Below are positions 30,201 to 37,759 of a DNA stretch of 47,127 nt, in pieces; the first letter of the stretch is position 1; the number at the start of each line of letters is the position of its first letter. The notes beneath the pieces were generated by a model. That model did no database searches. It was not told the origin of the DNA and saw only the letters and a list, made by a program, of their open reading frames with translations. Origin of the DNA: Lichenicola sp964249915 (lineage in GTDB: Bacteria > Pseudomonadota > Alphaproteobacteria > Acetobacterales > Acetobacteraceae); contig CAXUEL010000003.1 in NCBI GenBank assembly GCA_964249915.1, forward strand, positions 1 through 47,127, written 5' to 3'. The position numbers and the translations under genes were made by a program.

Positions 30201-30491
30201 GAGCGCAGCCACGGGGCGTCGAGCCGCGACGCCATCTTCGAGGCCTGCATGATGCGGTTCCGGCCGATCGTCATGACCACGTCGGCCGCCCTGCTCGGCG
30301 CCCTGCCGCTGGTGCTGTCGGCCGGCGACGGCTCGGAGCTGCGCCAGCCGCTCGGCATCTCCATCATCGGCGGCCTGATCTTCAGCCAGGTGCTGACGCT
30401 CTACACCACGCCCGCGGTCTACCTGCTGCTCGACCGGCTCCGGCTGCGTGCAGGGTCCGGGCCGGCACCGGCGGCGGTGCCGGCGGAGTAG
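27222..30491 (+). CDS. mdtC: RND multidrug efflux pump subunit (MdtC type) with extra periplasmic linker
   Basis: A 1089-residue RND pump subunit, paralogous to the preceding one; many segments are nearly identical (GFVVDDAIVVLENISRH, IVKKNAILMIDFALDAERS). The start is the GTG of the GTGA overlap with mdtB, giving (M)NISAPFIARPIATTLLTLAI. It is about 60 residues longer than a typical MdtC. The excess is a Ser/Thr/Ala/Asn-rich stretch at about 29533-29730 (residues about 771-836), inside the second periplasmic porter domain. No TolC-like outer-membrane channel gene follows, so the pump must borrow one. Confidence 0.93.
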   Translation: MNISAPFIARPIATTLLTLAILFAGVLGFFQLPVASLPEVDFPTISVQAQLPGADPETVATSLAGPLERHLGQIADLTEMTSQSQVGQTRINLQFGLDRNIDGAARDVEAAINAARADLPTNLLTNPIYRKVNPADAPVLIVSLTSATLTRGQIYDAASTVLQQQLSQLTGVGQVIISGAALPAVRVELDPYALFKYGIGLEDVRAALASANADTPKGVLDLGRQRLQIYTNDQASHAADYRPLVIAYRNGHAVHLTDIAAVDDSVQDLRNLGLANGKPAVLVIVFKQPGANVIQTVDAVKAAIPKLRAALPQGIDINFASDSTLSIRGSLRDTETTLVIAVVLVTAVVWLFLRDLRATLIPMVSVPVSVIGTFGVMYLAGFSLDNLSLMALTISTGFVVDDAIVVLENISRHIEDGMPRREAALKGSAEVGFTIVSITLSLIAVFLPILLMGGIVGRLFREFAVTLSAAIVVSLLTSLTTTPMLCALVLRPKPRNRPPAWQRRTIGQRVLDFYGRTLAWTLRHNALVLLVLGATIGLNVWLLVVIPKGFFPTQDNGRLIGAVQADQDISFQAMSAKLARMMAIVQHDPAVQNVVGSTGAGGGGATAQTNTANVYVALKPKNARDSLDVVTTRLRRALARVPGRLILAPAQDVRVGGRQTNAAYQYTLQADNTAEVFDWAPKLLRALQGNPDLTDVNSDQQQAGLESVVTIDRATASRLGLTVSQIDNTLYDAFGQRSVSTIYNALNQYHVIMEVAPRYWQNPDVLNRIWVSTSGSTPSGSATTNAPSGTVTAASAATATANGINNSQRNAAQNAIAASGSSVASSGAAVSTGAETMVPLGAVARFARGHTALSVNHQSQFVSVTISFNLAPGRSLSAAQAAIAKAVADLHMPSDIVGGFAGTAQVFQQSLNSEPLLIGAALLAVYIVLGVLYESFVHPVTILSTLPSAGVGAVLALILLHTEFSLITVIGVILLIGIVKKNAILMIDFALDAERSHGASSRDAIFEACMMRFRPIVMTTSAALLGALPLVLSAGDGSELRQPLGISIIGGLIFSQVLTLYTTPAVYLLLDRLRLRAGSGPAPAAVPAE

Positions 30492-30521
30492 CCCGTCCGC
30501 CGGTCGGGACGCGCGGCAGGG

Positions 30522-30559
30522 TTGACAAGGTCGCGATGGGCCGACATTGCTCATACAAT
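30522..30559 (+). promoter_or_regulatory. Possible promoter of the sugar ABC cassette
   Basis: TTGACA at 30522-30527 is a perfect -35 hexamer, and TACAAT at 30554-30559 is a five-of-six -10 match, in an otherwise GC-rich gap. The spacing of 26 bases is too long for one sigma-70 promoter, so either only one element is used or the -10 is the weaker CATTGC at 30545-30550 (17-base spacing). Confidence 0.35.
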
Positions 30560-30605
30560 TGAACGAGGCCGCTCCTGCCGATCGGGGCTCTCCGGAGGAG
30601 GCGTC

Positions 30606-31552
30606 ATGGCAGGTATCGCCGTCCCGTCCGCAGACGCGAGCGGGGACGCCCGGCCGTCCGTGCCGGGGAAGGACGGCTTTGCCGACATCGTGCGGATGGA
30701 AGGGGTCCAGAAGTACTTCGGCGCCGTGCACGCGCTCCGCAACATCGACCTGCGCATCGGGCGCAACGAGATCGTCGGGCTGATCGGCGACAACGGCGCT
30801 GGCAAGTCGACCCTGATCAAGACCATGACCGGCGTCTACGCGCCGAGCTCGGGCCGCATCTTCGTGCGCGACAAGCCGGTCGACCTCGCCAACTACTCGG
30901 TCGCCATGGCGCACGACCTGTCGATCGAGACCGTGTACCAGGACAAGTCGCTCGGCGAGAAGCAGCCGCTGTGGCGCAACTTCTTCGTCGGCCGACAGAT
31001 CACCAACCGCTTCGGCTTCATCGACGTGAAGAAGCAGAAGGCGGTGGCAAGGCAGATCCTGGAGGAAACCATCGGCTTCCGCGGCGTCGGCATCGGCGTC
31101 GACGCGACGGTGGCGAACCTGTCCGGCGGCGAGCGACAGGGCATCGCCATCGGGCGCGCCATGCACTTCAACGCCGACCTGATCGTGCTCGACGAGCCGA
31201 CGGTGGCGCTTGCGGTCAAGGAGGTGCGCAAGGTCCTCGACTTCGTGCGCCTGATCAAGTCGTCCGGCCGCGCCTGCGTCTACATCGAGCACAACCTGGC
31301 GCACGTGCACGAGGTGGCCGACCGGCTGGTGGTGCTGGACCGCGGCGCGATCGTCGCCCACCACGCGCCGCGCGCCATGCCGGTGCCGGCGCGCACCGAG
31401 TACCGGNNNNNNNNNNGGCGCGGGGGCGGGGGGGGGCGGGGGGGGGGGGGGGGGGGGCGGGGGGCGGGTGGGCCCCCCCCCCCGCCCCCCGCGACATGAC
31501 GGTGCCGGAGCTCACCGAGTACCTGATCGACCTGCAGAAGAGCCAGCATTGA
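30606..31552 (+). CDS. Sugar ABC importer ATPase, single-cassette FrcA type (spans an assembly artefact)
   Basis: A single-domain ABC ATPase of the fructose/ribose class: GDNGAGKST Walker A, VYQDKSLGEKQPLWRNFFVG, signature LSGGERQGIAIGRA, Walker B LIVLDEPTVAL and YIEHNLAHVHEVADR. ATG 30606 follows GGAGGAGG. The 3' end is split by a 10-N gap plus poly-G. Bases 31371-31406 before the gap match 31490-31525 after it at 31 of 36 positions, so the contigs overlap. Removing the repeat restores the frame and gives about 275 residues ending ...HHAPRDMTVPELTEYLIDLQ then KSQH. The stop overlaps the permease start (TGATG). Confidence 0.88.
31371..31489. other. Assembly artefact around the second 10-N gap
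   Basis: Ns occupy 31407-31416, followed by some 75 bases of nearly pure G then C. The 36 bases before the gap are a copy of 31490-31525 with five differences, every one an A or T replaced by C or G. This is a low-quality contig end, not a biological repeat, and it breaks the ATPase reading frame artificially. Confidence 0.88.
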
Positions 31553-32628
31553 TGCCCAGCCCACAGCCCAGGAGCCTGTTCGCGCGCATCGAGGGGCTGC
31601 CGATCATCATCGTGTTCGCGCTGATGCTGGCGATGTTCATGGCGATGGCGCCGCTCGTGTTCCTGGCGCCGAACATCTACATGACGTTCCTGTCCACGCT
31701 GCCGCCGCTGGTGGTGCTGGCGATCGGCCTCACCTTCGTGATCGCCGCCGGCGAGATCGACCTGAGCTTCCCGTCGATCATCGCCTTTTCCGGCTTCGTG
31801 TTCGCGGTGCTGTTCAAGCAGTACGACCTCGGCTGGATCGCCGCCGTCATCGCCGTGCTGTCCGGCAGCCTGGTCGGCTGGGTCAACGGCCAGCTGATCG
31901 CGCGCGTCGGCATCCCGTCCTTCATCGCGACGCTCGGCACCCAGTTCTTCTGGGCCGGCATGGCGACGGTGCTGTCCGGCGGCCGCTCCTACGCGCTGCG
32001 CGGCGTCGAGGACAGCGCCGTGTGGCGGGTCGTCGACGGCAGGCTGGGCGGCAACGACCCGCTGCGCTGGTACACCCAGGTGTCGATGGAGGCGGTCTGG
32101 ACCGCCGCGATCGTGCTGTTCCTGTGGTTCGTCCTGAACCGCCACCGCTTCGGCGAGCACGTGCTGTTCCTGGGCGACAGCAACGACGTCGCGCGCGTGG
32201 TCGGAATCCCCGTCGCGCGCGAGAAGGTCCGGCTGTTCACCCTGATGGGCACCTGCGGCGGCGTGGCGGCGGTGATGCTGACGCTGGAGAACCGCAACTA
32301 CTTCGGCGACCAGGGCTCGGGCTACCTGCTGACCGCGATCGCCGCGGTGCTGATCGGCGGCACCTCCATCCTGGGTGGCCGCGCCACGATCGTCGGCACC
32401 ATCTTCGGCGCCCTCATCATGGGCATGCTGGAAGCCGGCCTGGTCGCGTCCGGCCTGACCGGCGCCTGGGTGCGCACGGTGCAGGGCCTGATCTTCCTGG
32501 TGGCGATCGTGTTCTACCTGCTGGCCGACGAACCGGCGCGTCGCCACGCGCTGCTCGGCCGCTTCGGCCTCGCCCGCGGCCCGGGCGGCAGGTCGCCGCG
32601 TTCCGGACCGGCCGTGCCTACCCGATAA
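31552..32628 (+). CDS. ABC sugar permease (FrcC type)
   Basis: A 358-residue permease of the RbsC/FrcC class. Helices include LPPLVVLAIGLTFVIAAGEI, with the family motif GEIDLSFPSIIAFSGFV, and GIPSFIATLGTQFFWAGMAT. The cytoplasmic loop FLGDSNDVARVVGIPVAREK replaces the usual GxNxxAARxxGI. The C-terminal part has IGGTSILGGRATIVGTIFGA. It overlaps the ATPase stop by one base and is followed after 29 bases by the binding protein. The order ATPase-permease-binding protein is the reverse of the usual frcBCA arrangement. Confidence 0.92.
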   Translation: MPSPQPRSLFARIEGLPIIIVFALMLAMFMAMAPLVFLAPNIYMTFLSTLPPLVVLAIGLTFVIAAGEIDLSFPSIIAFSGFVFAVLFKQYDLGWIAAVIAVLSGSLVGWVNGQLIARVGIPSFIATLGTQFFWAGMATVLSGGRSYALRGVEDSAVWRVVDGRLGGNDPLRWYTQVSMEAVWTAAIVLFLWFVLNRHRFGEHVLFLGDSNDVARVVGIPVAREKVRLFTLMGTCGGVAAVMLTLENRNYFGDQGSGYLLTAIAAVLIGGTSILGGRATIVGTIFGALIMGMLEAGLVASGLTGAWVRTVQGLIFLVAIVFYLLADEPARRHALLGRFGLARGPGGRSPRSGPAVPTR

Positions 32629-32657
32629 CCAACCAAGAAAGCTTCCGGAGGATGAGC

Positions 32658-33656
32658 ATGACGTTCAAGCCAGTTGCGTCCGCAGGTGCTGCGGCGTTTG
32701 CGGCTCTGGTGGCGCTGTCGGCGCCTGGGGTTGCCGCCGGGCTGCCCGGCAGCGGCCTCACCATCTACATGCAGATGGGCGGCAACGCCGGCGACGGGTC
32801 GACGCTGGCGCGCACCAACGGCGCCGAAGCCGCCGCCCATGCGCTCGGCGTGGCCAAGCTCAACGAGCAGTATGCCGGCTGGGCGCCAGAAACCATGATC
32901 GACCAGTTCAAGCAGGCGCTCGCCGCCCACCCGTCCTGCATCGTGATCATGGGCCATCCCGGCGCCGACGCGTTCCACGACCTGGTCAGGCAGGCCACCA
33001 GCCAGGGGATCGTCGTCACCGACGGCAACTCGCCGCTGACGCCGCTGCAGCAGGAGTTCGGGCCGCGCGGCTTCGGCTATGCCGGCGTCGACCTGTACCA
33101 GGGCGGCAGCCTGACCGCGCAGCAGATGATCAAGGCCGGCAGCCTCAAGTCCGGCGACCAGGCGATGGTCTACGGCGTGTTCTCGCAGGCCGAGCGCGGC
33201 CAGTCCGAGAAGGGCCTGGCCGACACGCTGGAGAAGGCCGGCCTCAAGGTCGACCGGCTGGAGATCTCGCCGGAAGCCAACTCCGACCCGACCCTGGCGA
33301 TCCCGATCCTCGCCGCCTACGTGCAGTCGCATCCGCAGCTCAAGGCCATCGGCACCCAGCACGGCGTGATGACCGGGCAGATGGAGCAGGTCCTGAAGAA
33401 GGCCGGCAAGGCGCCGGGGCAGATCACGGTCGGCGGCATCGACCTGGCCCCGGCCACGGTGGACGGGCTGAAGTCGGGCTACGTCCAGGTCACGCTCGAC
33501 CAGCTGCTCTACCTGCAGGGCTTCATGCCGGTGCTGCAATGCGTGATGTCGGCGCAGTACAAGATGCCGGGCCTGACGCTGAACACCGGCGCCGGCGTGG
33601 TCACCAGCAGGACGATCGACACCGTCACCAGCCTGATCGACTCCGGCATCCGCTGA
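32658..33656 (+). CDS. Periplasmic sugar-binding protein (FrcB type)
   Basis: A 332-residue type-1 periplasmic binding protein. The signal peptide is MTFKPVASAGAAAFAALVAL, with cleavage near APGVAAG. Typical parts are WAPETMIDQFKQALAAHPSC, IVIMGHPGADAF, GIVVTDGNSPLTPLQQEFGP and ITVGGIDLAPATVDGLKSGY. ATG 32658 is chosen over ATG 32652 because CCGGAGG ends only one base before the latter and seven before the former. It delivers its ligand to the FrcC/FrcA-like pair upstream. No catabolic gene adjoins, so fructose, ribose or another sugar cannot be distinguished. Confidence 0.9.
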   Translation: MTFKPVASAGAAAFAALVALSAPGVAAGLPGSGLTIYMQMGGNAGDGSTLARTNGAEAAAHALGVAKLNEQYAGWAPETMIDQFKQALAAHPSCIVIMGHPGADAFHDLVRQATSQGIVVTDGNSPLTPLQQEFGPRGFGYAGVDLYQGGSLTAQQMIKAGSLKSGDQAMVYGVFSQAERGQSEKGLADTLEKAGLKVDRLEISPEANSDPTLAIPILAAYVQSHPQLKAIGTQHGVMTGQMEQVLKKAGKAPGQITVGGIDLAPATVDGLKSGYVQVTLDQLLYLQGFMPVLQCVMSAQYKMPGLTLNTGAGVVTSRTIDTVTSLIDSGIR

Positions 33657-33694
33657 CGCGGCCGGAGCATGATCGCTCGGTCATGCTCCGCGTC
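33655..33694. terminator. Bidirectional terminator-like hairpin
   Basis: GGAGCATGA (33664-33672) and TCATGCTCC (33681-33689) form a perfect 9-base stem with an 8-base loop. It is extended by GACGC (33655-33659) pairing with GCGTC (33690-33694) across a 4-base bulge. It lies between convergent genes, and the right arm contains the stop codon of the minus-strand GGDEF-EAL gene. Confidence 0.62.
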
Positions 33695-36600
33695 GTGCCG
33701 CTCCCGCGCCCTGCTCGCAGGACGTCGGCGCGCGGCTGTGGCTGACGGCGAAGGCCTCCATCCAGACGCGCAGCTCGTGCGGCGGGCAGGGACGGCTGAT
33801 CCGGTACCCCTGGATCTCCAGGCAGCCCAGCTCGCGAAGCAGCTCGATCTGGTAGTCGGACTCGACCCCTTCCGCGGTGACCGCGGCATCGAGGCTGTCG
33901 CACAGGCCGGCGATGGCGCGCACGATCGCGGTCGCCTCGGGCTTCACCCCGAGTTCCTGCACGAACGACTTGTCGATCTTGATCCGGTTGAACGGCAAGG
34001 TGCGCAGGAAGCTCAGCGACGAGTAGCCGGTGCCGAAATCGTCCAGCGCGATGCTGATGCCGAGCGCCCTGAGCTGTTCGAGCATGGACGTGGCCGCCGC
34101 CGTGTCGACGATCATCGCCGTTTCCGTCACCTCGAGTTCCAGCCGGCCCGGCTTCAGCCCGGTCTCCACCAGGATGCCCACGATCCTCTGCACCAAGTCC
34201 GGCAGGTGGAACTGCGACGGCGACAGGTTGACCGACACCTTCATCGCGTCCGGCCAGCCTGTTGCTTCCCGGCAGGCGGCACGCAGCACCCAGTCGCCGA
34301 TCTCGGGCATCAGCCCCACCGTCTCGGCGAACGGGATGAAGTCGCCCGGGGCAACGTTGCCGCGCGACGGCGACCGCCAGCGCAGCAGCGCCTCGCACGA
34401 CGTGACCACGTCCCGCTCCACGTCGACCACCGGCTGGTAGTGCAGCACGAACTGCTCCTCGGCCAGCGCCGTGCGCAGGTCGCGCTCCAGGTCGCGCAGG
34501 GACGGGTCTGGCCCCTCCGGATCGCCGCCGGATACGGACCTGGACCCGCGGCGGCGATCGGTGCCGGACGGGGCCGGCTCGGCATGCGGCAACACGGGTC
34601 CGGCATCCGGTTGTTCCGTCTCGATCCGGTTCCGTCCGTTCTCCTTGGCGGCATAAAGCGCGATGTCGGCGCGTGCGACCAGCGTGACCGTGGTGTCGCT
34701 CGGCCGCAGGAACGCGACGCCTCCGCTCGACGTGACGGTGCGGCTTCCGTCGCCGAACTGGTAGGCCGTGTCGGTGATGGCGGAGCGGATCGCGTCGACG
34801 CGCTGCATCACCAGATCCCGTGCCCCCGGAAGGACGACCAGGAACTCCTCGCCGCCGTAGCGCCCGGCCGTCTCGCCCGGCTCGATCACCGCGCTCAGCC
34901 TGCCGCCGAACGCGGCCAGCACCTTGTCGCCCGCCAGGTGGCCGAAGCGGTCGTTGATCGACTTGAAGTGGTCGATGTCGCAGAGAAGCACGGCGAGCGC
35001 CGTTTCGGTCCGTGACGCCTTGGCGACCGCCTCGTCCAGCGCGCCCATGATCGCGCGCCGGTTCGGCAGGCCGGTCAGGGCATCCGACATGGCGAGCCGC
35101 TGGAGCTCGTTCCGCGCCTGCTCGATCTCCGCGGTGCGGGCGCTCACCATCTCCTCCAGGCGGCGCTGCCGTCCGAGCAGCAGCCTCACCCGCACCTGCC
35201 AGGCCGCGGCCAGGACGGCCGCCGCCAGCAGCGCGCACAGCCCGTAGAACCACACCCGCCGCCACCAGGGCGCACGGATGTGGATGGTGAAGCCGACCGG
35301 CGCCGACACCTGGCCGTGCACGGCGTCCACCGCGACCAGCTCGAACCGGAACTCGCCGGCAGGCAGGCCGGCATAGCGGACGTCGTGCCCCATGGTGTCG
35401 TTCCAGCCGGTGTCCAACCCGCGCAGCCGGTAGCGGAACGCGACGTTGCCCCGCGCATAGTCCAGGTCCACGAAGCGGACCACCAGCGACGCCGAGCTGC
35501 CGTCGATCCGGATCGACGGGGACGGGGACAGGGTCCGGCGGCCGACCGAGATCCCGGTGACGAGCGGATGCAGGGTGGTCGCCGGCGGCGGACGCGCGGG
35601 GTCGATCAGGTGGCTCAGCCCGTGGCTGGTCCCGAACCACATCGAGCCGTCGCCGTCCTCGTGGACCGCCCACTGGTCCATGTCGTCGCTGACCAGGCCG
35701 TCCACCTTGTCGAAACGGCGCCAGGACCGCCCGTCGAACATGTCGATCCCGTGGTCGGTTCCCACCCACATCCAGCCGCGGCGGTCGCGGTGCAGGAACA
35801 AGACGTCGTTCGAGCCGAGCACCGGCGCGGTGACGGGGAACAGCCGCTCCAGACCCCCTGGGGTGAGGCGGAACCGCAGCACGCCGCCGCTCTCGGTGAA
35901 CACCCAGAGCTCGCCGGTCGGGGTGAACGCCATGCCGCCGCTCTGCCCGTCCGGCAGCACGGCTGCCGCCACCAGGCCGAAGCGGCCGGCCGCGTCGCGC
36001 CGGAACAACCCGTCGCTGGTGAGCGCCCAGATCGCGCCGGACGGATCGAACGCCACCTGGAACGTGGCATGGGGGAGCACGAGGTCGGCATGCACGGCCG
36101 GGGCAGGGGCGTCGGCGTCGGCGACGAGGTAGAGGCCCTTGGGCGAGCACAGCCAGAGGCGGTCGTCGCGATCCACCAGCGCGGTCAGCACGTGGCCGGA
36201 AAACGGGAACCGTTCCTGGCGGTTGGCGGCGGGATCGAAACGGACCAGGGGCGCGTCGGGCGGGGCGGTCCAGAGCCTGCCGTTCCGGCTCGCCTCCACG
36301 CTGGCGCTTCCGCCGGGAATGCTGGTCCTGCTGTCGAGCGACACCGTGTCGCCGAAGGTCGCGACCCAGAACTGCCCGTCCCGCAGCCGCGTCATGCCCC
36401 AGATCAGGTCGCTCGGCAGGCCGTCATCCGCCGTCCAGTGCTCCCAGTTGCCGAGTCCTATGCTCCGGAACGCGCCATGGCCCATGCTGCCGATCCAGAG
36501 CGAGCCCTCGCGGTCGAACAGGAGGGCCTCGATGGGGGTGGCCGACAACCCGCCTTCATGATGCCCGTAGCTGCGCCACTGCGTGCCGTTCCAGTCCAGG

Positions 36601-37469
36601 AGGCCGTCGCCGCCCTGGGTGACGATGCCGCCGCGACGGTCGGCCACCAGATCCAGGTAGCTGGGGATCCTGCCATAGGACTGGCCGTGCCCGTCCGGGA
36701 TCGTCACCACCTCGAAGGACCGGTCATGCGGCCGGCGCCAGGCGAGATGGCCGACGCTGCGTACCCACAGCGTGCCGTCCCGCGTCCGGGTCGCGGCGCG
36801 CCAAACATCCGGAGGCAGCCCCACGGCCGCATCATAGGGGGTGATCCGCCCGTCCTTCACGCGGCACACCGCCTGCCCGCACCCGACCAGGAGGGCACCG
36901 TCGTCGTCCGGGACGACGAACCTGGCCTGCTCCAGGCCGGGCGTCGCGGCCAGCATCGCCTGGTCGAACAAGGGCTGGAAGGCGCCCACGGCGTGCGGCC
37001 CGACAGCTGCACGCAGGAAGCGGCCGTCGTTGGCGACGATGATGCTGTCGTCGGCGAGCGTGACGAGGTGGGGCGACCTGACGTCGAGCGCCGCGCCGAC
37101 GTCGACCTTGCTGAAGCGCTGGCCGTAGCGGACATAGATGTCGTCGCTGGTGACGACCCAGATCCGGGCGGCCCGGTCCACCATGATCTTCCTGATCCAG
37201 GCGCCCGGCGGCAGACCGACCGACACGTCGTAGGGCGTGATTCTCGAGCCGTCGTAGCGGTAAAGGCCCGCCTCGGTGCCCAGCAGCATGTAGCCATCCG
37301 CGTCCTGCGCCAGGGCGGACACCGAGGTGTTGCCGAGGCCGCGGTCGTCCGCGTAGTTCTCGAACCGGGCGAACTGCGCCCTGGGGCTTGGGGCTGCCAG
37401 GACCAGAAGCAGGCAAGCCAGGACGGCGACGCGCCACCGCGATGTCGGGCGGTCAGACCAGGGTGGCAT
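33681..37469 (-). CDS. Periplasmic beta-propeller sensor with GGDEF and EAL c-di-GMP domains
   Basis: A 1262-residue inner-membrane protein. The signal/anchor is followed by a long periplasmic region of Reg_prop propeller repeats, for example ALAQDADGYMLLGTEAGLYR, LLFDREGSLWIGSMGHGAFR and WAVHEDGDGSMWFGTSHGLS. A Y_Y_Y-like domain then runs to about 725 (FRYRLRGLDTGWNDT). A membrane helix spans about 736-758, followed by a coiled coil (RRLEEMVSARTAEIEQARNE). A GGDEF domain (about 790-955) has an intact GRYGGEEF, and an EAL domain (about 990-1240) has CEALLRW and DDFGTGYSSL. Both c-di-GMP synthesis and breakdown look possible. ATG 37469 is preferred to TTG 37499. Its ligand may be a glycan, as in related hybrid sensors (inference). 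Confidence 0.92.
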   Translation of the reverse strand: MPPWSDRPTSRWRVAVLACLLLVLAAPSPRAQFARFENYADDRGLGNTSVSALAQDADGYMLLGTEAGLYRYDGSRITPYDVSVGLPPGAWIRKIMVDRAARIWVVTSDDIYVRYGQRFSKVDVGAALDVRSPHLVTLADDSIIVANDGRFLRAAVGPHAVGAFQPLFDQAMLAATPGLEQARFVVPDDDGALLVGCGQAVCRVKDGRITPYDAAVGLPPDVWRAATRTRDGTLWVRSVGHLAWRRPHDRSFEVVTIPDGHGQSYGRIPSYLDLVADRRGGIVTQGGDGLLDWNGTQWRSYGHHEGGLSATPIEALLFDREGSLWIGSMGHGAFRSIGLGNWEHWTADDGLPSDLIWGMTRLRDGQFWVATFGDTVSLDSRTSIPGGSASVEASRNGRLWTAPPDAPLVRFDPAANRQERFPFSGHVLTALVDRDDRLWLCSPKGLYLVADADAPAPAVHADLVLPHATFQVAFDPSGAIWALTSDGLFRRDAAGRFGLVAAAVLPDGQSGGMAFTPTGELWVFTESGGVLRFRLTPGGLERLFPVTAPVLGSNDVLFLHRDRRGWMWVGTDHGIDMFDGRSWRRFDKVDGLVSDDMDQWAVHEDGDGSMWFGTSHGLSHLIDPARPPPATTLHPLVTGISVGRRTLSPSPSIRIDGSSASLVVRFVDLDYARGNVAFRYRLRGLDTGWNDTMGHDVRYAGLPAGEFRFELVAVDAVHGQVSAPVGFTIHIRAPWWRRVWFYGLCALLAAAVLAAAWQVRVRLLLGRQRRLEEMVSARTAEIEQARNELQRLAMSDALTGLPNRRAIMGALDEAVAKASRTETALAVLLCDIDHFKSINDRFGHLAGDKVLAAFGGRLSAVIEPGETAGRYGGEEFLVVLPGARDLVMQRVDAIRSAITDTAYQFGDGSRTVTSSGGVAFLRPSDTTVTLVARADIALYAAKENGRNRIETEQPDAGPVLPHAEPAPSGTDRRRGSRSVSGGDPEGPDPSLRDLERDLRTALAEEQFVLHYQPVVDVERDVVTSCEALLRWRSPSRGNVAPGDFIPFAETVGLMPEIGDWVLRAACREATGWPDAMKVSVNLSPSQFHLPDLVQRIVGILVETGLKPGRLELEVTETAMIVDTAAATSMLEQLRALGISIALDDFGTGYSSLSFLRTLPFNRIKIDKSFVQELGVKPEATAIVRAIAGLCDSLDAAVTAEGVESDYQIELLRELGCLEIQGYRISRPCPPHELRVWMEAFAVSHSRAPTSCEQGAGAARRGA

Positions 37470-37499
37470 GATGACCGGCAATGCGCAGCGACACGGCAA

Positions 37500-37759
<260 letters not shown>

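Noticed and set aside
27141..31364. A 1407-codon open frame on the minus strand opposite the efflux and ATPase genes
   Set aside because: It is rich in His, Arg, Gln and Asp, as expected of the antisense frame of GC-rich genes, and it crosses several well-supported plus-strand genes.
31420..31490. Long G-runs that could be read as G-quadruplex or regulatory elements
   Set aside because: They border N gaps and sit within duplicated, error-biased contig ends, so they are assembly artefacts.
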